From Thuidium tamariscinum (taxonomy: Eukaryota > Streptophyta > Bryopsida > Hypnales > Thuidiaceae): a stretch of DNA of 64,000 nt. The notes beneath the pieces were generated by a model. That model did not search any database, was not told the origin of the DNA, and was given only the letters and a program-made list of their open reading frames with translations. Positions 1 through 9,556 of the stretch are shown here, in pieces. The translations under genes were made by a program, and so were the position numbers. Location of the stretch: positions 4,900,501 to 4,964,500 of the forward strand of contig OX344755.2 of assembly GCA_947034885.2 (NCBI GenBank). The letters run 5' to 3'. Numbering within the stretch: position 1 is the first letter of the stretch; every line of letters begins with the position of its first letter.

Positions 1-2
1 GA

Positions 3-749
3 ACCCCTGCTCCCACGTATCGTGGTAGAAAAGAAGAATATGGCACTAAACGGGAGGTCGTGGTAGACTTCTGGTTTTGTTGGGATGATATTGAACAATG
101 CGTCAAAGGTACCAAGCGGAAGTGGGTCATTGATTGGCCAGAGGTGCCGGAGGTTTGGCCTATTTTGAGTGGAACAAACCTCAATCGAGAAGAGACTTTG
201 TTGTTGCAGCATGCGGGCTTCCATCTCCAAGAGAAGCCGATATTGTCACCACGTAAGCTCTTTACCATGTCTAAGATTTTCACGCCTTTCCTTCTTGACC
301 AACCATCTCCACCTAATGCAGATGTACATCCAACAGTGAGAAACAACCGAACTATTAGGAGACTTGCAAATGCCCCAACTGTAGAGCAACGAAACAAATG
401 GGAGAGTGCTGGGAATATTAGAGGACAAATTCTAGAAGTGACTCTTCTCCCTTTTCCAGGACTTGGTGCAATTGTAGTATTGGAAACTAGCATAGAATCA
501 AAGAAAAATGTTTATCGAGTGACAATGGGTATGTTCCCTACATGTACATGCCCAGACTTTGTGAACATGGTTGTATCTGCTGTTGGAGGGCGAGCACAGT
601 ACGTGAACTGCAAACACTTGTACTATTTGTACAGGTATTTCTGCAAGATGGATATTCATGATGATAAATTCATTCATGCACCTAGTTATAGCTTCAATGA
701 GTTGAAGGTACTCCTAGTTCGTGCAGGGATCATTATAGTCTCGAAATAG
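3..749 (+). CDS. SWIM zinc-finger protein, 3' part (5' end lies outside the window)
   Basis: The frame is open from base 3, so the true start lies upstream; the GTG at base 60 is only an internal codon. About 248 codons are visible, ending in TAG. Near the C-terminus a SWIM-type zinc-binding pattern is plain: CTC (CxC), then about 22 residues later CKH (CxH), followed by LYYLYRYFCK. Upstream is a tryptophan-rich stretch (FWFCWDD, KWVIDWPEVPEVWP). SWIM domains bind DNA or protein and are common at the C-terminus of Mutator-like/FAR1-type transposases and of genes derived from them. No MULE catalytic domain is visible because the 5' part is missing. It may be a domesticated transposase, or a companion of the transposase-like gene at 4.9-7.8 kb on the same strand; that link is inference only. 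No frame break is seen. Confidence 0.72.
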   Translation, partial: TPAPTYRGRKEEYGTKREVVVDFWFCWDDIEQCVKGTKRKWVIDWPEVPEVWPILSGTNLNREETLLLQHAGFHLQEKPILSPRKLFTMSKIFTPFLLDQPSPPNADVHPTVRNNRTIRRLANAPTVEQRNKWESAGNIRGQILEVTLLPFPGLGAIVVLETSIESKKNVYRVTMGMFPTCTCPDFVNMVVSAVGGRAQYVNCKHLYYLYRYFCKMDIHDDKFIHAPSYSFNELKVLLVRAGIIIVSK

Positions 750-3479
750 GCATAGCTACTTATTTTCAATGTACCTCATCCATATTGTATCATTGGACAT
801 TTTCAGTGCATGAAATCATATGAAGATCATAGAATAGAAGGAAATATATGCATGACATGAATACATGACCCTTAACCCTCAAAAGTAAAGGAATTGTGGA
901 ATAATTTTTCAAATGCATATGTACAAGTTCAAATTGTATATCTCATCATGATAATGCACATGTGAATATGAAACACATTTTTCTTCTTTGAATCATTTCC
1001 TAAACCCTTGTAGTCCATTTTATAAAAAGCCAAAATTCCTTTTCTCTTGTCTTTTCTCCCCCTCCTCCATCATTATTTGGTTTTAATTTGGGAGATGCAT
1101 TTGTTAAGTATTTTCTTTTAAATTTTCTTCGATTGTTTCCATTTATCTTCCATTTTCAGAAAATATCTCCCCATTTTTCCCATTTTAAACTCATTTCTAT
1201 ACCTTAGCCTTTTTTTTTGCTTTACATCTACACTTGTACCAACACATGTCCCAAATCCCTATTTGTATAGGATAGTTATATGCCTCAATTTTGCTTATCA
1301 CTTTTATATACCCTCCCAAAAATACTAGTGACTATTCCAAAAGTGACATGATGAGTTCATAATACCTGAAGCAGTCTGAAAGTTCTTAACTGTAAATCAA
1401 GTTTTGGATTTGATACTTTGCACAAAACTTTGGAACCCTACACCTAAACCCTAAACAATCTATGGCTACTCAATATAATTTTTCATGACAATCCACGGTT
1501 ATAGGGGGGCACGGTAATAGGCCACAGAACTTCATACAAATAGTAAATTCAGAAATATTTTTGAATAATTCTGGCCCAATTCCTTTTTTCACCAACTTCT
1601 TCAACAATTAAGTCTTGTTGAGGCTCACCACTCACAAGATTCCCGCTCGCAGCTCACAAGCTCACCGCTCCACGCTCGAACGCTAGCGTCGTTGCATCAA
1701 TATTGAACCGAAAAAAACTTTCAACGGAAAATATTTTTCATAATTTTGTATTCATTCCTTGAACAGTTTCTTCTTATATAAAATAGGGGTATGGAAGTTG
1801 TTTTGTACTCTTACTACAATGTACTTTTTTATTATTTAAAAAAATTTGTAACTAATGATAATCACCACCAACAATAAAAATTATTCAAGTTACAAACTTA
1901 TAGAGTGGAAAAATATTGTCATTTTGTAAAATTCTTTTTCTATTTAAATTTATAGGAAATCAAATTAGGGATCTTAAATACTCTCATACATAGTGTGTAA
2001 AGGTTACTCTAAGAAATTTCCACGGGGTGAAATTTTCAAAGAATCTGTCATCAAGAAGTATAAAGTAAAGGGGATAATATGTATACGATCAATTTATTAA
2101 TTGTTTTTTATATCTATTCCTAAGTTTATTAAGTGAATACCTTATGTGATTTTGAATCCAAATTTTAGGATAGTAAAGGCTCATCTCGAAGACTTTTAGT
2201 ACCAAAATATGAAAATGTGCAATCAAAATTCTAAATTGAAGTCACAATCATTCATTTGGAAAGTGAGATTTATACTATTACTCTTCCTAAAAAGATCCTC
2301 ATTAGTACATTAAAAACTTGATTACAATACTTAGTATTATTGGGCTCCAAAGTATTCTTTATACTCTAATCTTCTACAATCATTGTGAATTTGAAAGTTT
2401 CATCTATGTTGATGGATATACAAGCAATAGTTCACTTTAGAAGATTATAAATGTACAATCAAGAGTATGTTGAAATGATGTTTTTTTGTACTAATTGAAA
2501 AATGAAAGAGTTGAGAATGTATATATAAATTTCACAATAGAGGATCACTCATGGTGAATTTGAAGTGCACAATGGTTACTTCTTCAAATGAGAGGAGTTC
2601 TAGGAAGACTTTAAAGATAGAAAAATTTATTTTCAAAATTTAACTTTCCTTTTTTCATTTATGAGTTGCATGTAATTTTAAAAAAGGCATACGGAATCAG
2701 AACATTAGAATCTATTTTCATTTTAGTCCCTAAACAAGGTTAGCTTTTGATGTAATCTGAAGCACTCAATGTGTTTAGGATTAAAAGATTTATAATTCAA
2801 GTTTTAGAGTGTCTTTCATATTTTTCTTTAAATACATTTCATTGGATTGCATGTCCGTGTCTTTTGAAAGTTAAGTGGTAACATTAAGAATACATTAAAA
2901 AATTTGACAACAAATTTTCAATTAATAGAACTATTTGTACTACTGAGAAAACAAGGAATGCAATGTATAAGTTAAGCCCTATGCGTTTGATACAACAATA
3001 GTTGTAGTGCTCAAAGCAATTCGAATTCTCAAAGAAACAATTATTAGTTTACAGACATTCAATTTGTTGTTTGAAATATGAGCATACTTTGCCATTACAT
3101 TTTTAAAAAAGTTGATCCCAAAAATACACAAAGATTGAACTCATAGATGTGAAATTTGAAAATAAATAAGGAAAATAACTGAACTTTAGGGTTTTAAGAA
3201 TTAAAATTAAGCATACTATAAGACAAAAATCACAATGATAGGATGAGTTTCTCAAATTCCACAGAAACAAGTAATACATGTTGGTGGGCCGCCAGAAAAA
3301 ATAAATAAATTTTAAGACAATGAAAAGTTATTTTTATAGGGAGAAGAGGATAAGAAGACACGTAGCCAAAATACGCAAAAGGAGGACGCGCAAATAATTT
3401 GGAATGTTCTGATTTCCAAATCCGGACAACCATTGAACTTCGTACCTCTGGCTCCAATGTTATGCCGGCTTAAAAAAAG
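750..3479. other. AT-rich intergenic stretch, no gene seen
   Basis: Both strands carry only short ORFs without recognisable domains. The stretch holds a telomere-like AAACCCTAAAC at about 1447-1457 and a GCTCAC-rich patch at 1619-1690. The rest is low-complexity AT sequence. Confidence 0.5.
1619..1690. repeat. GCTCAC-rich short repeat patch
   Basis: Irregular repeats of GCTCAC/GCTCAA (GAGGCTCACC, CGCTCGCAGCTCACAAGCTCACCGC) stand out by GC content. About 125 bp upstream, near 1493, lies TCCACGGTTATAG. The same 13-mer precedes a similar GCTCATA-type patch at 9316-9372, so the two patches flank the 3.5-9 kb module in the same orientation. Confidence 0.5.
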
Positions 3480-4140
3480 GTCGCGGCATAAAATTCCCCC
3501 AGGTGGATATCGATCGTGCAAGGGAATTCTAAAATTCCACGGGATTTGGTGAAAAGTTATTCGGCATTCAAGTTGAATACCATTTTAAGGTGGTTCAGAA
3601 TTTCAGAGCCCCTTAAACCTTGGAGGTACTTCTCCCCTACGTCCGAAGAATCTTCACGGTTCGAAATGCCGTCACCTTTCCCGCCCACTTCATCCCGCCG
3701 CCTTCTTTCCATCGTCTCTCTCCCCAGGAATGCCATTGCTTCATTTCTGCTTCATTTTCGTGTCTGTTGAAGACGCTACTCCGCTGGCGCCTTGCGGTTC
3801 TGCATTCCGTTTTTTCTTGCATTTGACGAAGTATTTCCACTTACGCAGTCCCGATTGTTGTATGTTGAAGTAGCACTTCTTTTACTCTGCTGCACTTCAT
3901 CTTTTGTTGTAGGTGTCTTCCATCTTCATGAGTCCGTATGATTTGTCATTGTCACAGCACATCCCGTCTCTGAACTTACGATTCATGCTGTTAGTTTGTG
4001 TTAATCTTCTCTAAGTATTGATACCACATCATGTTCGTTATTTTCTTGTTTGTGTTGTGTGTGTCTCGCGAAATCATGGAATCATGAGAGAGTTCATTAT
4101 TTTCTTGGTTGTCGTGAGAGTGGAAGGCAGTGCCCCGCGA
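3480..4140 (+). other. GC-richer leader region upstream of the palindrome array
   Basis: This stretch is clearly less AT-rich than its surroundings and holds pyrimidine-rich runs ending in CAG (for example CTCTCTCCCCAGG near 3725). That would fit a 5' untranslated region or promoter of the transposase-like gene at 4911. Short ORFs on both strands (3516-3770 plus, 3637-3840 minus) have no recognisable domain. Its role is inferred from position only. Confidence 0.3.
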
Positions 4141-4193
4141 ATATTACGCCGTAAAATCCGGAACAGTGCTCATACGACCTGAACTCTTCTTAT

Positions 4194-4870
4194 TTATCTT
4201 CGACTCGGAGATAAAATGTGAAGTACCATCTTCCAAATGATCAGGAAATACATAACCTTTGAAGGAAGATAATATGAGAAGTATCCTCGCCTCGAAGATA
4301 AATTAGTACTTATCCTCGACTCGAAGATAAATTGAACAGTAATGTTACGCGTGGAAAAATTGGAAGATATACTCATTTGTAAGATACTTCTCAACTTATC
4401 CTCGGATAGAGGATAATTCTCCATTTATCCTCGAGTCGAAGATAGCTGGAATGTATGGAGACTTAATATTACTCTAAAACAAGATCGATCATTTAAAAGT
4501 AATAATGGAGTAAACATATACAAGTAGATACGTCCTTACGACTTCACTTATCTTCGAGTCGAAGATAATTCATTCTTATTTGAATCGTGTATATAAATGA
4601 GGAAGATGATCTTTTCAGAAAAAAACATTTAAAAGTATTAAATAAGTACCGTTACTACATTATCTTCGAGTCAAAGATAACTGTGACGTTGGATATCTTT
4701 GTCACCGATAGCCTAAACGATTGTATATTTTTTGTTCATTTTGGATATAAATAATTTTGATAGTAAATATTGTTTTTTATTTTCTGGGAAGTGTTGCAGA
4801 TTTGGTCTTCTGTATGAGTTCGTTTATTCGATAAATTGTTGAGAAGAATTTATCCTCGAATCGAGGATAC
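4194..4870. promoter_or_regulatory. Array of eight 21-bp palindromes upstream of the transposase-like gene
   Basis: Eight near-copies of a 21-bp palindrome with inner 19-mer TATCTTCGAGTCGAAGATA lie at 4194-4214, 4281-4301, 4310-4330, 4396-4416, 4425-4445, 4548-4568 (perfect), 4660-4680 and 4850-4870. Arms read TTATC(T/C)TC. The centre varies: GAGTC, GACTC, GAATC, and GGATA in the fourth copy. In the fourth copy and in the last (GAGGATA) both arms carry the T-to-C variant, so symmetry is kept. Start-to-start spacings are 87, 29, 86, 29, 123, 112 and 190, so two pairs 29 bp apart recur with a 115-bp step. The last copy ends 40 bp before the likely start codon at 4911. The form suits binding sites for a dimeric protein: subterminal transposase sites or an operator-like enhancer. 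No matching array was seen on the 3' side. Confidence 0.8.
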
Positions 4871-4910
4871 GTTTCATTCTCTGACAAATGATTCTCTCTA
4901 TTACGCAGAA

Positions 4911-7757
4911 ATGGCTACTTCCGAGATGAATGAGTTCACAAGATCTTTGCCAACGTTGCCGGTGGGTGTTTCTCTTTGTGAGGGAATTCCTCGATCTTCC
5001 TGGATCACTAAAGGTGTTACTTTGACGAATGAAGCTGGAGTTGAGGTTGCGAGAGCGATTTGCCACAGCGTCGATGTGTCCCTTGTAATCGACATGGACG
5101 GGAATCCTCTCGGAGATGATCGTGTTGCAGTTCAAATCGCACAGTCTCTAAATGAGGCTGACGTTCCGTCTACTTGGATGTGGTCCATGCGATCGTGGCC
5201 TATTTCACGTGTCTTTCTTCATGGTGCTAGCCTTTATGATCATGACCAAACTCACATATTCAAGACTGCAACAACTGCATCAGGTCGGCGTGTTCGAACA
5301 AGCGTTCGAACTTACGAGAGTTCTCGTGAGAGAAAGGAATCAGCAACTACGCCAAAGAAAGAAGCCCTTTTAATCACTCGAGCCATTTCTGAGGTGTCCA
5401 CGGTGGTCTGTTGTAGGCAAAATTGCTTGCAACCTTTTCCTCGTGGGGAGATTCAAGCCATACGAAACCAACTGTATGTTCAAGGTGGTGTTTACAATCG
5501 TCAATCTTGTTTGCTTGGTGTACACAAGCAAATCCACCATGACTCTAATGGAAGGGAGATGATCACTTTAGCTTCTCGTGAGGTCTGTCCTACAGCTTGG
5601 TGTGTCATTCATGGAGTTCATAAATCTACCTACTACAGATACAGAGAGCAAGCAAGAAATGGTAAACAACCTGAGCACTATGGTAATGTGGGCTTGAAGA
5701 AGCCACGCACTCAAACATTGTAGGCAACTGCCACACTTCGATTAGTTCTAGAGAGGAGTGCAGACCAAATGCCTCACAAATCAAGGACTCTTGCATTAGG
5801 AGAGAAAGTTCCTTCAATGGTCCTCCCTTCAGCATTTCGATGGAGTGAAACATTGCCTGAGATTAATAGTATCAATTCCTCCTTCCAGTTGAAACATGTT
5901 TCAGCAAGTGGATTGAGCAACATCCGTCATGCTTCGTTTCCAGAGTATGCTCCCAAAGCTCGTGGTGACAGTTTTGCTCGTTGTGGGCAATGTGATAGAT
6001 TGAAACAGTTGAAGAATGCATGTACTCCACGTTCGCATGCTCAAGAAGTGTAGACTAAAAAATTGAAAGTTCACCTGGCAGGGCAGCAAGCACATCGGGA
6101 GTTGTATTATGCCAATCGTTTGACGTCAGAGAAGTCCCCCGACAAGATGCTCACCATAATTCATGACAAAATGGATCACTCAAAGACTGCTTCTCCTCAT
6201 TTCTCTCATAAGAACAAGGGGACTGATTCGTTCATGAAGATGCCACTTTCTGTTACGAGCATGATTGCGCATGGACATGGAGATGTTCGGTACGCACACT
6301 ATGGGTTGGATATCTTTCCAACAGACTCAAACCACACAATTGGATCTATTGCAAAATTGTTGCATGATTTGGAGTCTGAACCTAAGGTTTCATCTCGAAA
6401 GGTGTTTGAGAAGGATGATCCTATTCATCCTTTATCAGTTGCAATTTTAGAGGGGTCACAAATTTGTGAAGACTCACTTGCTCCTTGTCCTCAAGAAGTC
6501 ATTCCAGCTCAAAGTCTTCCTCCAACATTGACACTTCAGCTTGATAATGCATCTAGTGACAACAAAAACCGTTGGGTTTTTACATTTTGCTCTCTCCTTG
6601 TCTATAGAGCAATTTTTCGTGAAATCTACATCAATTTTCTCATTGTTGGACACACTCATGAAGACATCGATGCTCTTTTTGGTCGATGGAGTACTAAGTT
6701 AAAGACAAATGACTACCCTACAATTCCAAGGTTGATGAAGTCCTTCATGGATTGTGAGACACAACCAGTGATTCCACATTTCATTGAAGAGGTTCCTGAT
6801 TTCAAAGGCTATGTAGAAGGTTATTTGCATACAGGTGATGATTCTTTACAAGGCCATTCTCAAGCCCAACAATTCAAATTTTACAAAGACTCCAATGGAT
6901 GGCCATTGATGCAATACAAGATTCTTTGCACAGATAGTGATTGGTTGCCGCTTGAAGGTGGAGGGATTCGATTGTGGAAAGAGATTGCAGATGGGCGTCC
7001 AAAAGTTCCAAGGGGTACTCCAAAACCATTGGCTCCCCAACATATGCGTTGCTTTGATGAGGTTATGAAGGGTTTAGATGGGTACATTGATTTGTGGAGT
7101 GCAATGGCAAATCAAGACTTGTCGGGAGAGTTTCAAAGGAAGATTGAGCCGGTGAAAAAATATTGGGAAGGTGTGCGAAATGCATTACTTGAACCATTTG
7201 TAAGGCGTGAGACCTTGCGAGATGGATTTTGGCCGCATTCAATTATCTCCATTGAGGGGGTAGATCACTACCTTGACAATGGCACAATGCGTGAGGAGTT
7301 TGCAGAAGATGCTCCTTTTGTTGGACGAAGACGTGATCGTCCACTTCCTTCATTTCGTGTTGGCCGTGATGTGTATGCAGGTTATTTTGTGGCTGTGCGT
7401 CTTGCTGATGGTGATTTGCGTCCATTTTGGCTTGCTCGGGCATTGACAAATCCTAGTTCCGATCCTGGGCATGTTAATTTCATTCAGCTACAGTATTGGA
7501 CACCTACATCTTTTCAACACATTGATGAGAACACCTATACTAGATGGGATACTAAACAAGGGAATGTTTGGAGCGAAGATAAGGCCATATCTTCGAGTTG
7601 GGTACACACTGATTACATCATGACTGGATGGAAGCCACGTGTGAGAGCAGGAACTTCGGATCCGAAGATCAAAATTCCCAAGAATCAGGTGGCTATCATC
7701 AAAGCATCAGTACATGCATATGTGTCCAACGAAGGCAACAATGCATCAACGGCATGA
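4911..7757 (+). pseudogene. Transposase-like protein, DUF7869-type, with two in-frame TAG codons
   Basis: One frame stays coding-like for 949 codons, from the ATG at 4911 (MATSEMNEF) to the TGA at 7755-7757, interrupted by TAG at 5721-5723 and at 6051-6053. N-terminal third: CCRQNCLQPFP, then MITLASREVCPTAWCVIHGV and KSTYYRYREQA, a conserved-looking Cys/Trp domain. Middle: ARCGQCDRLKQLK, a zinc-binding-like CxxC. C-terminal half: SNHTIGS, QLDNASSDNKNR and the hallmark GHTHEDIDALFGRW. From memory this order matches proteins annotated with a DUF7869 domain in non-flowering plants, oomycetes and some animals, which look like RNase H-fold (DDE-type) integrases; D in QLDN and HED in GHTHEDID would be candidate active-site residues. 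The two stops sit inside conserved-looking sequence with no evident intron, so this copy is probably dead or needs read-through. Eight palindromes lie just upstream. Confidence 0.75.
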
Positions 7758-9315
7758 AGATGTTTATTTTTTAGTTACAAATATTAGGTAGCTATTACTA
7801 GAAGTTTTTGGTATGATTTATTATTATTTTGTGGAAAAAAAAATTTAAAAACATAAAAAGTTTTCTAGTAGAATTATTAGTTTTTATATTATTTTGGTAG
7901 TGAGTGAAGAAATATCAAAAAATGTAAAAATAAAAAACCTTACTTCAAAACAAAATTTATATTCTATTAGAAGAAATATTTACAAAGATTTAGTCTGCAA
8001 ATTATTTCTTAAATTGATTGTATTGATCTTTTTTGAATATTGAAAGCAACAATGTTGCATCCTATTAAAATTTTGTGTTTCGCGTGTCTCTACTATATTG
8101 TTTGAGATGTGGTGGTTTATTTTTTTAATTTACATTGTCAATGTTTGTTTGTTTGAAATGCAAATTTAGACTTGCTATGTATTCTTTGATTGTTTATTAA
8201 TTCTGAACTCAATATGTCTATTGTAAATTCTTCATATTATACTTCACATCTCATTCATTTCGAAAATGAATTTGGCATCTCATTGTCTTAATTTATTGAA
8301 ATGTCTCAATTTAAAGAACACTTCCACTTTCTAAATTTAGGCTCACGATTAAAAAGAGATTGCACATTTTCCCAATTTAACGAATATGGCCTTTTGACTA
8401 AATTGTGTTGTTTGTTTTAGATTTGTGAGCTGTGAAGATGAATCCAGTGTTCCTTTCTTCCAAAGACCTGACTTTTTTCCGAGTCCTGAAAAGTCTTTTG
8501 ACTTGCCTATTTATGCTAAAATGATGGCTACAACATTTGAAGTTTATGGCGGTACTAGTACTTCTTCTCATTATGGACAAGTGCACCCTTGTGCCTTGGA
8601 TTTCTTGGATGTTGAGGCCCCTTCTTAAAGTGGAGAGTCTGCCTCAGATTCTTCTTATACTACGGAATGAAGGATCTTCTAGTTTTCTAAGACCCTATCA
8701 TATATCTTAATCTTCTGTACCTTTTATATGCTTATTTTATAGTAATTACTACATTACTATGTTTTCAATATTTTTTATAGTAATCATGACATTGCTATGT
8801 TTTTCATTATTTTCAATAGTGATCACCACATTGGTATATTCTTGTATGTCATTTTCTTAAATTACCATATGTGTTTTGAATTTGCTTGTTTCACTTTTTA
8901 TTTCCTTAGTTTCTACATCCACATTATTTTGGTTCTTTATTGATTTGTTTTAAGTCAAATGATAATTTATTTTTGGTATAGCAATCCCCTCTAATTTCTA
9001 CCACTTTAATATCCTACATTGAATCATTAATGTCATCCTTCTTCATTTTATTAATGTGACTATAAATATAGCTTTCTACTGGCATTTTAAATTTAAGAAC
9101 TCAATGCCCCTTCTTAGTATTATAATCAATTGGGTATTACAAGAGGATTATTGTTCATGCAAAATTTGAAAACAAGAAGAATTTCAATGAAGTTTGAGGT
9201 TTTAAAAACAGTGTCAAAGAATAATCAAATTATCCTAAAACAAAATATATTTGTCCAACCACGGTCTTAGGTACATCCACGGTTATAGACCCTTCATCAT
9301 TTTTTTTGTCATTTT
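7758..9315. other. AT-rich 3' flank of the transposase-like gene
   Basis: Mostly AT-rich sequence without domains. It includes one possible exon (8421-8628, listed separately). No copy of the 4.2-4.9 kb palindrome was found here. Confidence 0.4.
8421..8628 (+). CDS. Possible 3' terminal exon, 67-69 codons, unknown protein
   Basis: A pyrimidine-rich run ending TTTGTTTTAG (to about 8420) is followed by an open frame to the TAA at 8626. The peptide is fairly complex (SVPFFQRPDFFPSPEK, YAKMMATTFEVYGG, HPCALDFLDVEAPS) and less AT-biased in content than chance ORFs nearby. It could be the last exon of a gene whose earlier exons lie upstream, perhaps linked to the transposase-like module. No family was recognised. 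Confidence 0.3.
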
Positions 9316-9372
9316 TTTCCATGCTCACAGGCTCATAGGCTCATAGGCTCATGGGCTCACACTCATAGGCTC
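9316..9372. repeat. GGCTCATA tandem minisatellite
   Basis: Eight- to nine-base units GGCTCATA are repeated in tandem with variation (AGGCTCATAGGCTCATGGG). TCCACGGTTATAG lies about 40 bp upstream, as at the related patch near 1.6 kb. Confidence 0.7.
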
Positions 9373-9556
9373 GCCTCCTAGCAACCCTGTGTTTTTCTTG
9401 CGATCAGACAATAGATGCTCAACAGTCCATAGCCTAGCTTTGCCCCATGGTGATTAGTTTGTCGATCAAGGGTTAAAGAGTTGCTTCCAAGTGTAACCAT
9501 GGGGATGCTCTGAAGCAAGTAGGGCTGGGGTGAATTGACCCCCACCTGGCCATTTG
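9373..9556. other. Short unique-looking spacer
   Basis: A moderately GC-rich spacer between the minisatellite and the 2.1-kb repeat. No gene is seen. Confidence 0.3.

Noticed and set aside
1447-1457. Interstitial telomere repeat
   Set aside because: Only one and a half units of the plant telomere motif are present, which chance can explain.
4194-4870. CRISPR array
   Set aside because: Repeats are palindromic with irregular 8-169 bp spacing, in eukaryotic-type DNA with no cas genes.
1493-9290. TCCACGGTTATAG at both sides as terminal inverted repeats
   Set aside because: Both copies have the same orientation, so they are not inverted repeats. Kept only as a positional observation.
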